DNA of 21,271 nucleotides from an uncultured Oscillospiraceae bacterium. Its GTDB lineage: Bacteria > Bacillota > Clostridia > Oscillospirales > Oscillospiraceae. Numbering within the stretch: position 1 is the first letter of the stretch; each line of letters begins with the position of its first letter. A program made the position numbers and the translations under genes. Below, in pieces: positions 13,510 through 21,097 of this stretch. The notes below the pieces were generated by a model. It did not search any database and had not been told where the DNA came from. It saw only the letters and a list, made by a program, of their open reading frames with translations. Location: assembly GCA_934591845.1 (NCBI GenBank), contig CAKTPO010000030.1, positions 1 through 21,271 on the forward strand, in the 5' to 3' direction.

Positions 13510-14922
13510 TTACAAATCCAGTGCTTTTTTCCAGGTGTGCAGATATTCCAGTGCCTGGCCCCGGCTTCCGGCCTCGGCAGCCATCCGCAGCAGCGGTTCC
13601 GTGCCGGAGAACCGGCAGATAACCCAGCTGCCATCGGCAAAATAGACCTTGCAGCCGTCTTCCCGGCTGATGTGGTCCACCGGTTTTCCAAAGTCCGGCA
13701 CTTCCAAATCCTCAAACAGCAGCTTTTGCAGTTCCTGCTTCCGGGCGGGCTTCATGGTAAAGGCCCCGTCCTCATAGTAGAATTGGCCGTACCGGTCAGT
13801 GATCTCCCGGTAGAGTTCCGAGACACTTTTCCCTGTTATCGCCAGCATTTCCACCAGCAGTGCGGCGGCGTAAATGCCGTCTTTCCCCGCAATATGGCCC
13901 CGGACTGCCAGACCGCCGGAGGACTCGCCGCCGATAATGGCATCGGTCTGGGCCATTTTGGCGGAGATGTGCTTGAAGCCCACCGGCACTTCATAGCACT
14001 CCTGTCCAAAGTCCGCCGCCACCCGGTCCAACAAATGGGTGGTAGAGTTGTTGCGGACACAGGGTCCGGTCCAGCCCCGGTATTTGACCAGATAGTAATA
14101 CAGCAGCACCAGCAAGGTATTGGGGTGGAGGAAGTTGCCCTGTTCGTCAATGACTCCCAGCCGGTCTGCATCCCCGTCGGTGGCAAGGCCCAGACTGCAC
14201 CGGTTTTCAATCACATAGTTGCTCAGTAGCCGCAAGGCCTCGGCACTGGGGGCGGGCATCCGGCCTCCAAAGAGGGTGTCGTGCTGCTCGTGGATCACGT
14301 CTACGTCGCACCGGCAGGTCAAAAGAATGGTCCGCAGGCTGCTCTGGCTCACACCGTACATGGGGTCAATGGCAATGCGCAGCCGGGCCTCTTTGATTTT
14401 CTTCACATCCAGCACCCTCAGAATGCTGTCAATGTATTCATTAAAGGGGTAGATTTCCTGAATGAGCCCCTGTTCCAGAGCCACATCGTAATCTACGGTG
14501 GGAATAGGCTGTCCCTCTACTTTTCGGATCTGCTCCTCGATTTTCCCGGTGACCTGCTGGTCTGCATCCCGGCCCCCGGCGGTAAAGACCTTGATGCCAT
14601 TGTAGATGGCCGGGTTGTGGCTGGCCGTCACCGCCATGCCGTAGTGGAGCCCCAGCTGCTTTACCGTAAACATGATCAGGGGCGTAGGTGAGGAGCGATT
14701 TACCACCATGGTCTTGTGGCCGTAGCCCGCCAGCACCTCTGCCAGCCAATGGCAGGACTCTTTGGAGAGGAATCGCCGGTCATAGCCCACGCAGACCGGG
14801 CACCCTTCCAGCCCCTCCTCTTTCATCAGGCCGCAAAGGCCCGCCGCCACCAGGCGAATATTTTCCTTGGTAAATCCATCGGCAATGATGGCCCGCCATC
14901 CGCCGGTTCCAAACTGGATCAT
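13510..14922 (-). CDS. Alpha-D-phosphohexomutase (phosphoglucomutase/phosphomannomutase)
   Basis: A 470-aa protein of the expected length with all four catalytic elements: N-terminal FGTGGWR (4-10), phosphoserine loop TASHNP (S101 in 99-104), metal site DGDADR (249-254), sugar-specificity loop GGESSGG (331-337) and C-terminal phosphate loop RFSGTEP (437-443). It interconverts hexose 1- and 6-phosphates through a bisphosphate intermediate. GESSGG is compatible with both glucose and mannose, so substrate preference (PGM or PMM) is not resolved, and a glucosamine mutase is less likely. The promoter lies at 14973-15001; the ribosome site is weak. First gene of an operon with the DUF624 protein. 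Confidence 0.93.
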   Translation of the reverse strand: MIQFGTGGWRAIIADGFTKENIRLVAAGLCGLMKEEGLEGCPVCVGYDRRFLSKESCHWLAEVLAGYGHKTMVVNRSSPTPLIMFTVKQLGLHYGMAVTASHNPAIYNGIKVFTAGGRDADQQVTGKIEEQIRKVEGQPIPTVDYDVALEQGLIQEIYPFNEYIDSILRVLDVKKIKEARLRIAIDPMYGVSQSSLRTILLTCRCDVDVIHEQHDTLFGGRMPAPSAEALRLLSNYVIENRCSLGLATDGDADRLGVIDEQGNFLHPNTLLVLLYYYLVKYRGWTGPCVRNNSTTHLLDRVAADFGQECYEVPVGFKHISAKMAQTDAIIGGESSGGLAVRGHIAGKDGIYAAALLVEMLAITGKSVSELYREITDRYGQFYYEDGAFTMKPARKQELQKLLFEDLEVPDFGKPVDHISREDGCKVYFADGSWVICRFSGTEPLLRMAAEAGSRGQALEYLHTWKKALDL

Positions 14923-14972
14923 GCTACCGCCCCATCCTTTCCTGGCCCTTCCAAAAGGGTCTATTTTTCGTT

Positions 14973-15001
14973 ATTTTATCACCTTGTCCTGATAAAAACA
15001 A
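14973..15001 (-). promoter_or_regulatory. Promoter of the phosphohexomutase-DUF624 operon
   Basis: On minus, TTGTTT (14996-15001), 17 bp, TAAAAT (14973-14978), lying after the phosphoribosyltransferase terminator and about 50 bp before the ATG. Confidence 0.65.
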
Positions 15002-15013
15002 GTATTTTCCTTC

Positions 15014-15051
15014 AAAAAAATCAGGCCCACGCAGTTTTGCGCAGGTCTGAT
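15014..15051 (-). terminator. Intrinsic terminator of the phosphoribosyltransferase gene
   Basis: On minus, ATCAGACC-TGCGC...TGCG-TGGGCCTGAT folds into an interrupted hairpin of about 12 bp directly followed by TTTTTTT (15014-15020). It starts 9 nt after the stop codon. Confidence 0.88.
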
Positions 15052-15059
15052 CGGTTGGT

Positions 15060-15614
15060 TTACGCCTTGGGGGTGCCGTCGGGGTTAAACAGGGGCAGGG
15101 GTTCCAGATACAGAATGTCCTCTCGATCCTTGGCCTCGCCCTCGGCCAGAATGGCCATACGGCCGCAGATGATGCCGCCGGCCTTCTCAACCAGTGCTTC
15201 CAGGGCCGTCAGGCTCTCGCCGGTGGAGATCACGTCGTCCAGCAGCAAAATCCGCTTGCCCTGCATCAGCTTGGCATCGTTGCCGTCCAAATACAGGTGC
15301 TGCTCCCGGTCGGTGGTGATGGAACGGACTGCCACGCCGAAGGTATCCCGCATGTACAGTTTGGAACCCTTCCGGGCCACAAAATACTTGTCGTCACCGG
15401 CCTGACGGGCCATTTCGTGGGCCAGAGGAATACCCTTGGCCTCAGCCGTGATCAGGTAGTCATACTCCGGGGCCTTTTTAAGCAGCTCCCGGGCGCAGGC
15501 CACCGTCAGCTCCTGGTCACCGAAAATGACGAAACCGGCAATGGAAAGGTTCTCGTTGACAGGACAAATGGGCAGGTCCCGCTCAAGGCCTGCTACAGTC
15601 ATATGATAAACCAT
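15060..15614 (-). CDS. Phosphoribosyltransferase (adenine-PRTase-like)
   Basis: A 184-aa type I PRTase. The PRPP-binding loop is LLLDDVISTGES (123-134); YLITAEAKGIPLAHEMAR (53-70) is the conserved segment before it, and YFVARKGSKLYM (77-88) supplies the basic Arg/Lys. The layout resembles APRT/XPRT-like enzymes that join a purine base to PRPP in salvage. The base is not decided by the sequence, and regulator-type PRTases share this fold. The start at 15614 has GAGGAG 9 nt upstream. Monocistronic with its own promoter and terminator; a palindrome overlaps the promoter and may be an operator. Confidence 0.85.
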   Translation of the reverse strand: MVYHMTVAGLERDLPICPVNENLSIAGFVIFGDQELTVACARELLKKAPEYDYLITAEAKGIPLAHEMARQAGDDKYFVARKGSKLYMRDTFGVAVRSITTDREQHLYLDGNDAKLMQGKRILLLDDVISTGESLTALEALVEKAGGIICGRMAILAEGEAKDREDILYLEPLPLFNPDGTPKA

Positions 15615-15637
15615 GGATAAACGCTCCTCGTCTATGT

Positions 15638-15681
15638 AATAAATGTACGTTTATTATACTTCTTTTCCTCGGAAAGGTCAA
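15638..15681 (-). promoter_or_regulatory. Promoter with overlapping palindrome upstream of the phosphoribosyltransferase
   Basis: On minus, TTGACC (15676-15681), 17 bp, TATAAT (15653-15658). The 18-bp near-palindrome AATAAATGTACGTTTATT (15638-15655) covers the 3' end of the -10 box and the start point, a position typical of repressor sites. It does not look like the Bacillus PurBox. Confidence 0.75.
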
Positions 15682-15696
15682 GGAAAGCTTTTCATC

Positions 15697-15725
15697 AAAA
15701 ACGGCCCCGTGTACAAACGGAGCCG
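15697..15725 (-). terminator. Intrinsic terminator of the B12-controlled operon
   Basis: On minus, CGGCTCCGT / ACGGGGCCG (15717-15725 and 15702-15710; 9 bp with one G-U) with a 6-nt loop is followed by TTTTT (15697-15701). It lies 17 nt after the ATPase stop codon. Confidence 0.9.
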
Positions 15726-15741
15726 GTTTTCTCTCTTGTAT

Positions 15742-16515
15742 TTACCTGGGGACATACTCCAAGGTGTCAAAACAGGGGTCATACTTCCCCGGCTCCATGT
15801 GGTAGAGCTTCGCTATATAGTCATTGGAGAAAATCTCCTCAGGCTTCCCCATGCGGTCAATGCGATCCCCGGCCACGCAGACCACCGTGTCCGACACCCG
15901 CTGGGCCAGATCCAGCTCGTGGAGGGACACCAGCACCGCCAGATTCTTTTCCCGAACCATGGTTTTGAGGATGGTCAAAAGCTCCAGCTTGTAGCGAATG
16001 TCCAGGTAGCTTGTGGGTTCGTCCAGAACGATGATCTCCGGGGTCTGGCACAACGCCCGGGCCAGAAGAATCCGCTGCCGCTGGCCGTCACTGATGGCAT
16101 CAAAGGGACGGTCCGCCATATCCAGGCCATGAACCAGTTCCAGTGACTCCTCCACAATGCGTTTGTCTTCCTTCCCCAGAAGTCCCAAAGCCCCGGTGTA
16201 GGGGTAGCGGCCGGTGCTGACCACATCGTAGCAAGTCATCAGCTCCGGGTGAATGCGTTCGGTCATCAGAATGGCCATGCGCTTGGCAATATCTTTTTGG
16301 CTGCACCGCTCCATGGGGGTATTGTCCAGCAGCACCGTACCGGAAACCTTGGACAGCTGGCCCACGATGGTCTTAAGAATGGTGGACTTGCCGGAGCCGT
16401 TGGGGCCGATGAGGGTCACGATTTTCCCCCGCTGAACCTGTAGGCACACGTCCCGGATCAGTGGCTTTCCGTCATAGCCCACAGAAAGCTTTTCCGTTTC
16501 CAAAAATCCGCTCAT
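15742..16515 (-). CDS. ABC transporter ATPase, FecE/BtuD type
   Basis: A 257-aa ABC ATPase with Walker A GPNGSGKST (37-45), signature ISDGQRQR (141-148, an SDGQ variant of LSGGQ seen in siderophore/heme/B12 importers), Walker B IIVLDEPTSYLD (161-172) and the H-loop histidine in SLHEL (H199). VVSTGRYPYTG (98-108) is characteristic of the FecCDE/BtuCD group. The Q-loop region reads MAILMTERI, with no Gln at the usual place. It powers the adjacent permease. The ATG overlaps the permease stop by 3 nt (ATGA), showing translational coupling. Last gene of the riboswitch-led operon. Confidence 0.94.
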   Translation of the reverse strand: MSGFLETEKLSVGYDGKPLIRDVCLQVQRGKIVTLIGPNGSGKSTILKTIVGQLSKVSGTVLLDNTPMERCSQKDIAKRMAILMTERIHPELMTCYDVVSTGRYPYTGALGLLGKEDKRIVEESLELVHGLDMADRPFDAISDGQRQRILLARALCQTPEIIVLDEPTSYLDIRYKLELLTILKTMVREKNLAVLVSLHELDLAQRVSDTVVCVAGDRIDRMGKPEEIFSNDYIAKLYHMEPGKYDPCFDTLEYVPR

Positions 16516-17531
16516 TCCCTCGCCGCCTTTCCGTGGAGCATCATGTAAATCACAATGGGGGCGCCGAACACCGCCGTCACCGAGCTGATGCTGACCTCCG
16601 TAGGGGCAAAGGCCGTCCGGGCAATCAGGTCACACATGAGGCAGAACGCACCGCCCCCTAAGAAACAGGCGGGGATCATCAGCATGGGCTCAGCCGTGCC
16701 GAACAGGCGCTTCATGAGGTGTGGTACCGCAATGCCCACAAAGGAAATGGGGCCTGCAAAGGCCGTGACACAGGCGGACAAAATGCTGGAGAGTAAAATC
16801 AGTGCCGCCCGAAAGGCTTTCAGGTGGACTCCCATATTCTGGGCGTAGACCTCCCCCAGCTGGTAGGCCCGGATGGGCTTGCTCAGCAGGAACGACAGGG
16901 CCACCGCCACACCGCAGACCAGCACCATGGCCCGGACATCCGTCCAGGTCCTGCCGGAAAAGGAGCCAACGGACCAGTTGTGCAGGTTCACAATATTGGA
17001 GTCATCCGCAAAGGTCACCAGAAAATCCGTCAGTGCCGAGCAGATATAGCCGATCATCACACCGCAGACCACCAACAGGCTCATCTGCTTGACTTTCTGG
17101 GAAATCAGCAGCACGAAACCCATGGAAATCATGGCTCCAAAAAAGGCGGAGAAAATCAGGCTGGCAGAGCTGGAAACCGCCCCACGGCTCAGCAGGAAGA
17201 TCATGGTAATGGAAACCGTCAGCTTGGCACCGGAGGAAATACCCAGTACAAAGGGTCCGGCAATGGGATTATGGAAAAAGGTTTGCAGCAGATAGCCGGA
17301 GACCGACAGTGCGCCCCCCAGAATCAGGGCAGACAAAAGTCTTGGCAGCCGAATGGAGCAGATAATGTTCCACTTGGTCTCATCCTCCCCTCGGCCCAGA
17401 AGAATGTTCCAGACCTCCTGGGGAGAAATGGCCACGGAGCCTGCATTCAGGTTCCACAGCAGAAACACCGCCACCAGTCCCAGCAGGAGGCAGAAGCCCA
17501 CCAAGAGTCTGGATCTTCCTTTCTTGGTCAT
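16512..17531 (-). CDS. FecCD/BtuC-family permease
   Basis: A 339-aa protein with about ten predicted membrane helices, as in BtuC/FhuB/HmuU. Recognisable landmarks are WNILLGRGEDETKWNIICSI, then RLPRLLSALILGGALSVSGY (about 60-79, the family signature), NPIAGPFVLGISSGA (about 88-102) and FVGIAVPHLMKRLFG (about 270-284, the coupling-helix region that contacts the ATPase). It forms the import channel for siderophore, heme or corrinoid-type ligands. A very strong AAAGGAGG ribosome site precedes the ATG. It lies 12 nt after the substrate-binding protein gene, and its stop codon overlaps the ATPase start. The ligand is uncertain, but the upstream B12 riboswitch favours a cobalamin-, cobalt- or tetrapyrrole-related compound. 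Confidence 0.94.
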   Translation of the reverse strand: MTKKGRSRLLVGFCLLLGLVAVFLLWNLNAGSVAISPQEVWNILLGRGEDETKWNIICSIRLPRLLSALILGGALSVSGYLLQTFFHNPIAGPFVLGISSGAKLTVSITMIFLLSRGAVSSSASLIFSAFFGAMISMGFVLLISQKVKQMSLLVVCGVMIGYICSALTDFLVTFADDSNIVNLHNWSVGSFSGRTWTDVRAMVLVCGVAVALSFLLSKPIRAYQLGEVYAQNMGVHLKAFRAALILLSSILSACVTAFAGPISFVGIAVPHLMKRLFGTAEPMLMIPACFLGGGAFCLMCDLIARTAFAPTEVSISSVTAVFGAPIVIYMMLHGKAARE

Positions 17532-17543
17532 GGCGCGCCTCCT

Positions 17544-18692
17544 TTAGTGCAGCTGTTTTAAGAAATACAGTGTCCGGTCTGCACCGGATGCCACAGTATT
17601 CACGTCCAGAATAAAGTCCCCCAGAGCAAGAGACTCCTGATAGAAGTTTTTGGAGATGCAGTAAACCTGGCCATCTTTCACGGCCTTGAAGTTTTCAAGC
17701 AAGGGGGCCTTGGCCAGCAGCGCCGCCAGGGAATCCAGTTCTCCGTCTACGGTGCTGTTGTAAATCAGAATGTCCGCATTGACGGCCCCATTGTAAAAGG
17801 CCTCCATCTGAATGGTCTGGGAGGAGGTGGCCCCGGTGTCCTCCTCCTGGGTAAAGAGCACGCTGTCACAGCCCGCCAGGGCAATGGACTTTGTAATATA
17901 GTCCGTCCCCTTGCGCACATTCACAGCCCCGGAGGCGGTGATATAGAAAAACGCCACGGTTTTCCCCGTGTCCGCTTCATTGAGGATGGGGGCAAGGCTT
18001 GTAAGAAGCCCCTCATAATAGTCCCGGGACTCCTGCTGCCGGTTCAGCAGTGCCCCATAAAACTTGATCCACTCCATCCGGCCCAGAGGGTGGGACTCAT
18101 AGCTGGAACGGTCCACCAGCACCGGAATGCCCAGATGCTGAATTTGCTCCAACACGTCCGGGGTGTGGTAAATCATGGCGTTTTCCACAGCCAGGTCACA
18201 GTTGGATGCCAGAATGGTTTCGTAGTCCGGGGTGGAGTACTTTCCGGCGTAGAGAATTTTCCCCTCCTCCATGGCCTGTCTGGCCTGGGGGAGATACCAG
18301 GAGGTTTCTTTCTGGCTGCTGAGCTTGATGGCGTCCAGGGCATCCAGCTTGCAGAAGTAATCCATGGAGGCACTGGCCACCATATAGATATTTTGCAGCG
18401 GCTGCCGCAGTACCGTCACATTCTGGGGAACATCCTCCGGAAGCGCACTGCCTTCCGGCACTACCAGAAAAGTCTGGTCGGTGCCCACGGTTAATTTTTG
18501 ATAGCCCTGGGCCTGGGCCAGGGTGAATTCCTTGGCATAGGAAAGAGGCTCCTGCTGAAAGTCCAGGTCAGACCAGCAAAGGTCTTCTTTGGCGGTAGTC
18601 TCCGCCTGGGACTCCTCTATTGGAGTCTGGGCGGCACAGCCCCCCAGAAACAGGGCCAGTGCCGCCAGAATCAACATCAGTCTTTTTTTCAT
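17544..18692 (-). CDS. ABC substrate-binding lipoprotein (TroA/BtuF-like)
   Basis: A 382-aa lipoprotein with signal peptide ending LFLGGC (Cys19). The body is the two-lobed class III binding fold: lobe 1 (about 55-215) contains LTVGTDQTFLVVPEG, NIYMVASASMDYFCKLDALD and DYETILASNCDLAVENAMIY; a long connecting helix follows YESHPLGRMEWIKFYG (about 205-220); lobe 2 runs to the end. It delivers ligand to the FecCD-type permease. It is larger than BtuF (about 266 aa) and close to heme/iron-chelate binding proteins of clostridia. Its ATG overlaps the stop of the preceding duplicated-domain lipoprotein (ATGA), so the two are probably made in similar amounts. Surface-anchored. Confidence 0.9.
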   Translation of the reverse strand: MKKRLMLILAALALFLGGCAAQTPIEESQAETTAKEDLCWSDLDFQQEPLSYAKEFTLAQAQGYQKLTVGTDQTFLVVPEGSALPEDVPQNVTVLRQPLQNIYMVASASMDYFCKLDALDAIKLSSQKETSWYLPQARQAMEEGKILYAGKYSTPDYETILASNCDLAVENAMIYHTPDVLEQIQHLGIPVLVDRSSYESHPLGRMEWIKFYGALLNRQQESRDYYEGLLTSLAPILNEADTGKTVAFFYITASGAVNVRKGTDYITKSIALAGCDSVLFTQEEDTGATSSQTIQMEAFYNGAVNADILIYNSTVDGELDSLAALLAKAPLLENFKAVKDGQVYCISKNFYQESLALGDFILDVNTVASGADRTLYFLKQLH

Positions 18693-19567
18693 GCCTTGGG
18701 GGTCAGGGTGTCCGCCTGGAACAGGATGGTGTACTCGATCTCGTGGGGGGTACCCATGGCCACGGTGTCCGCCGTCACGGGAATTTCCACGCCCAGGTTC
18801 GCCACAGGAATCTGGAATGTGGAGCCGCCCTCGGTGGTGATGGGCAGATACTTTTCGCCCTCTACGATCATGTAGTCATACTTGCTGCTGCTCCAAATCA
18901 CGGTAGCAGTGATTTTCCCCTCGGCAACGGTCAGAGCGGTGGGGTTTAAGAGCTTGGCCTTGCCGGTACCGCCGGAGAGCAGAGCCTCCACAGTATACTC
19001 ACCGTCAGCCAGAGGCTCCTGCTCCTGGGGCTGGGGATTGGTCACAGAAACCTTATGGTCATACCATTTACCTTTCTTGCCGATCAGAGCCAGGTCAAAC
19101 TCCTCGTCCAGAGCGGGGACGGGAATATCGAAACCGTTGACGGTGTCTTTCAGGCCATCGGGATAGGTCACCTCGTCCTTGGTGGGCTGCAAAAGCTCCG
19201 CGCCCTCTTTCTGGGCATCCTCTGCAAGACCGGGATAGAGGTTCACGATGGAGGTGGAAGCCAGGCTCACATGGATGGTCATTTTGCCGTCCTTGACGGT
19301 CAGGGTGCCCTTGCCGTCACAGGCCTCGTTGGCATGGAACATGGAGCTGTCGGTATTGAACTCCGCCAGATACACGCCGTCTGCCAGAGCGGGGGCTGCC
19401 GACTCCGTGGTCTCCGGGGCGGTTGCCTCGGTGGTTTCCGCCGTGGTTTCCAGGGTGGTCTCCACAGTCGTCTCTACAGTGGTTTCGGTGGCAGCGGTGC
19501 TTTGGCCGCAGGCTGCCATGGACAGCACCAACAGTGCCGCCAAAACAAGTACAGTTAGTTTTTTCAT
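18689..19567 (-). CDS. Lipoprotein with duplicated beta-rich domain (candidate ligand capture protein)
   Basis: A 292-aa lipoprotein: signal peptide ending LSMAAC (Cys20), a Thr/Glu-rich stalk (about 26-58, repeated TTVE/TTAE units), then two related domains at about 61-178 and 186-287. Both copies start LADGxY, run through LTVxxGKxT and an FxIPVxxLxxE segment (GFDIPVPALDEE and TFQIPVANLGVE), and end in a strand containing a H-K/H-E-I motif. The second copy has the WSSSKYDYMIVEGEKYLP element. The layout recalls NEAT-like ligand-binding sandwiches, but I do not recognise a named family and the NEAT YxxxY signature is not clear. By context (between a chelatase and an importer, under B12 control) it may hand a tetrapyrrole to the binding protein. 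Confidence 0.85.
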   Translation of the reverse strand: MKKLTVLVLAALLVLSMAACGQSTAATETTVETTVETTLETTAETTEATAPETTESAAPALADGVYLAEFNTDSSMFHANEACDGKGTLTVKDGKMTIHVSLASTSIVNLYPGLAEDAQKEGAELLQPTKDEVTYPDGLKDTVNGFDIPVPALDEEFDLALIGKKGKWYDHKVSVTNPQPQEQEPLADGEYTVEALLSGGTGKAKLLNPTALTVAEGKITATVIWSSSKYDYMIVEGEKYLPITTEGGSTFQIPVANLGVEIPVTADTVAMGTPHEIEYTILFQADTLTPKA

Positions 19568-19595
19568 GTTTCTTTCCCCTTTGTATACTTTTCTG

Positions 19596-19672
19596 TTGAA
19601 AAGGTACGGAATGATTCAGTACCCTTTCAATAAAAAAACACAGGTATCCCGGGAGGTGCGGGCCTCCCGGGA
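19596..19672 (-). terminator. Intergenic hairpins between cbiK-type gene and downstream genes (partial terminator)
   Basis: On minus, the 10-bp perfect stem TCCCGGGAGG/CCTCCCGGGA (19663-19672, 19647-19656) comes 9 nt after the chelatase stop codon and is followed, after 8 nt, by TTTTTTT (19632-19638). The U-run is offset, so termination is probably partial. A second 12-bp stem, TTGAAAGGGTAC/GTACCTTTTCAA (19619-19630, 19596-19607; one mismatch or wobble), follows and precedes the GGGGAAAG ribosome site of the next gene. Such spacers reduce or stabilise downstream message. Confidence 0.6.
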
Positions 19673-19680
19673 AGATTCAA

Positions 19681-20913
19681 TTACTTCAGGGTGTCAATGG
19701 CAGCCTGGGTGTGAGCAACATACAGAGCCTGAACGGCATCGATTCTGCCCAGACCAGCGATCTGGCTTTCCGTGGTCAGACCGGCGGCCTCGATCATGGA
19801 CTTCCAGGAATCCTCATCGGCACCTGCCATGTCGTTGTTGGCATGGTCACCGGCAACGACCATCAGAGGACGCAGAACGACCTTGGTGTAACCGGCGGCC
19901 TTCACAGCCTCGATGATGGACTCGCAGGAGGTCTCCTCGGGCTCGCCTTCCACGGTGCCGATGAAGACGTTCTTGTAGCCCAGCTCGTTCATCTGGGTCT
20001 GCATCTGGCTGTAGGTGACCTTGGCAACGTGGGCAGTGCCGTGGCCCATCAGCACCAGAGCGGTGCCTTCCTCGGCGGCCTTGGCCATGCTCTCAAAGTT
20101 GCCGTCAGCCTCGGCAGCGGCAACCACAGCCTTGGCAACGGCTTCCTTGTCGGCGTTGATGACGGTGGCATCGCTGCCCACCTCGCCCAGCAGGGGCTCC
20201 GCAACCACGATGTTCTCGATCTTATCCTTGTAGGCATCCAGAGCCTCGCACATTTCGTCGTACTCGGCACCGTGCATCAGGTGAGTGGGCTGCACCACCA
20301 GGGTCTTGACTCCGTTGGCAACGGCACGCTCCAGAGCCTGGTCCATGTTGTCGATCTTCTCGCCGTCACGGGCCTGGACATGGTTGATGATGATCTGAGC
20401 GGTGAACGCACGGCGGACGGACCACTCGGGGAACGCCTCGGCCAGAGCATCCTCAATACCCTTGATGTCGGTGGCACGGCTGTCATTGAAAGAGGTGCCG
20501 AAGGAAACTACCAGCAGCTCTTTCTCGCCGATCTCGTCCTGGTTCCGGGGATCGTCCAGCTTGGCATCACCGGTATCCAGGCCAAAGTACTCAGGGCTGG
20601 CTTCTTCGCCCTCCACCAGTTCCTTCTGGGCATCGGTCAGCGCATCCCAAGCAGCCTTGGCTTCCTCGCACTGGGCATCGGTGTTCTCATTGCGGGTCTG
20701 AACATAAATGGCATCGATCAGCGCGGCAACTTCATCGGCAGCAGCCTGGTCGATCTCCTCCTGAGACTGGGTGGCCTCGGTAGTGGCTTCGGTGGTAGCC
20801 TCCGTGGCAGCCTCGGTAGTGGCGGCAGTGGTAGCAGTGGCAGCGTTACCGCCGCAGGCAGCCATGGACAGAACCATGCAGCCCATCAGCAGCAGAGCAA
20901 TCAGCTTTTTCAT
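19681..20913 (-). CDS. cbiK: Lipid-anchored CbiK-type sirohydrochlorin cobaltochelatase
   Basis: A 410-aa protein. The signal peptide ends LSMAAC (Cys20); an Ala/Thr/Glu stalk (24-50) follows, then a small helical segment (about 51-100, with AKAAWDALTDAQKELV, like the AYDALTxxQK helical modules of Firmicute surface proteins). From about 131 it is a full CbiK domain (ELLVVSFGTSFNDSR, VVQPTHLMHGAEY, LVLMGHGTAHV, LRPLMVVAGDHANND). H291 and H357, spaced 66 apart, fit the two metal-binding catalytic histidines of CbiK (62 apart in Salmonella). CbiK inserts cobalt into sirohydrochlorin for anaerobic B12 synthesis, normally in the cytoplasm; a periplasmic CbiK is known in Desulfovibrio. This one should face outside. 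First gene after the cobalamin riboswitch. Confidence 0.94.
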   Translation of the reverse strand: MKKLIALLLMGCMVLSMAACGGNAATATTAATTEAATEATTEATTEATQSQEEIDQAAADEVAALIDAIYVQTRNENTDAQCEEAKAAWDALTDAQKELVEGEEASPEYFGLDTGDAKLDDPRNQDEIGEKELLVVSFGTSFNDSRATDIKGIEDALAEAFPEWSVRRAFTAQIIINHVQARDGEKIDNMDQALERAVANGVKTLVVQPTHLMHGAEYDEMCEALDAYKDKIENIVVAEPLLGEVGSDATVINADKEAVAKAVVAAAEADGNFESMAKAAEEGTALVLMGHGTAHVAKVTYSQMQTQMNELGYKNVFIGTVEGEPEETSCESIIEAVKAAGYTKVVLRPLMVVAGDHANNDMAGADEDSWKSMIEAAGLTTESQIAGLGRIDAVQALYVAHTQAAIDTLK

Positions 20914-20972
20914 TTTTGTTCCTTCTTTCGAATATTTTGTGTTCCGGGGTTTTCCTCAAAACACCATCTGAC

Positions 20973-21006
20973 AAAATATAAAAGCGGCTGCATCTCCGGC
21001 AGCCGC
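20973..21006 (-). terminator. Leader terminator between riboswitch and cbiK
   Basis: On minus, GCGGCTGC/GCAGCCGC (20999-21006, 20984-20991) forms an 8-bp GC-rich stem with a 7-nt loop followed by TTTTATATTTT (20973-20983). It lies about 90 nt after the riboswitch and 60 nt before the ATG, so it is the likely expression platform: B12 binding would favour termination. A separate 7-bp hairpin, CGATTTG/CAAATCG (21070-21090), sits between the aptamer and the terminator. Confidence 0.8.
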
Positions 21007-21097
21007 ACTTCCTGGCAACAACAATCTTCTCCGGAACCCGCATCCCGAAGAAAACACATGCTGGAAGGTCGATTTGTAGACAGCAAATCGGAGATTC

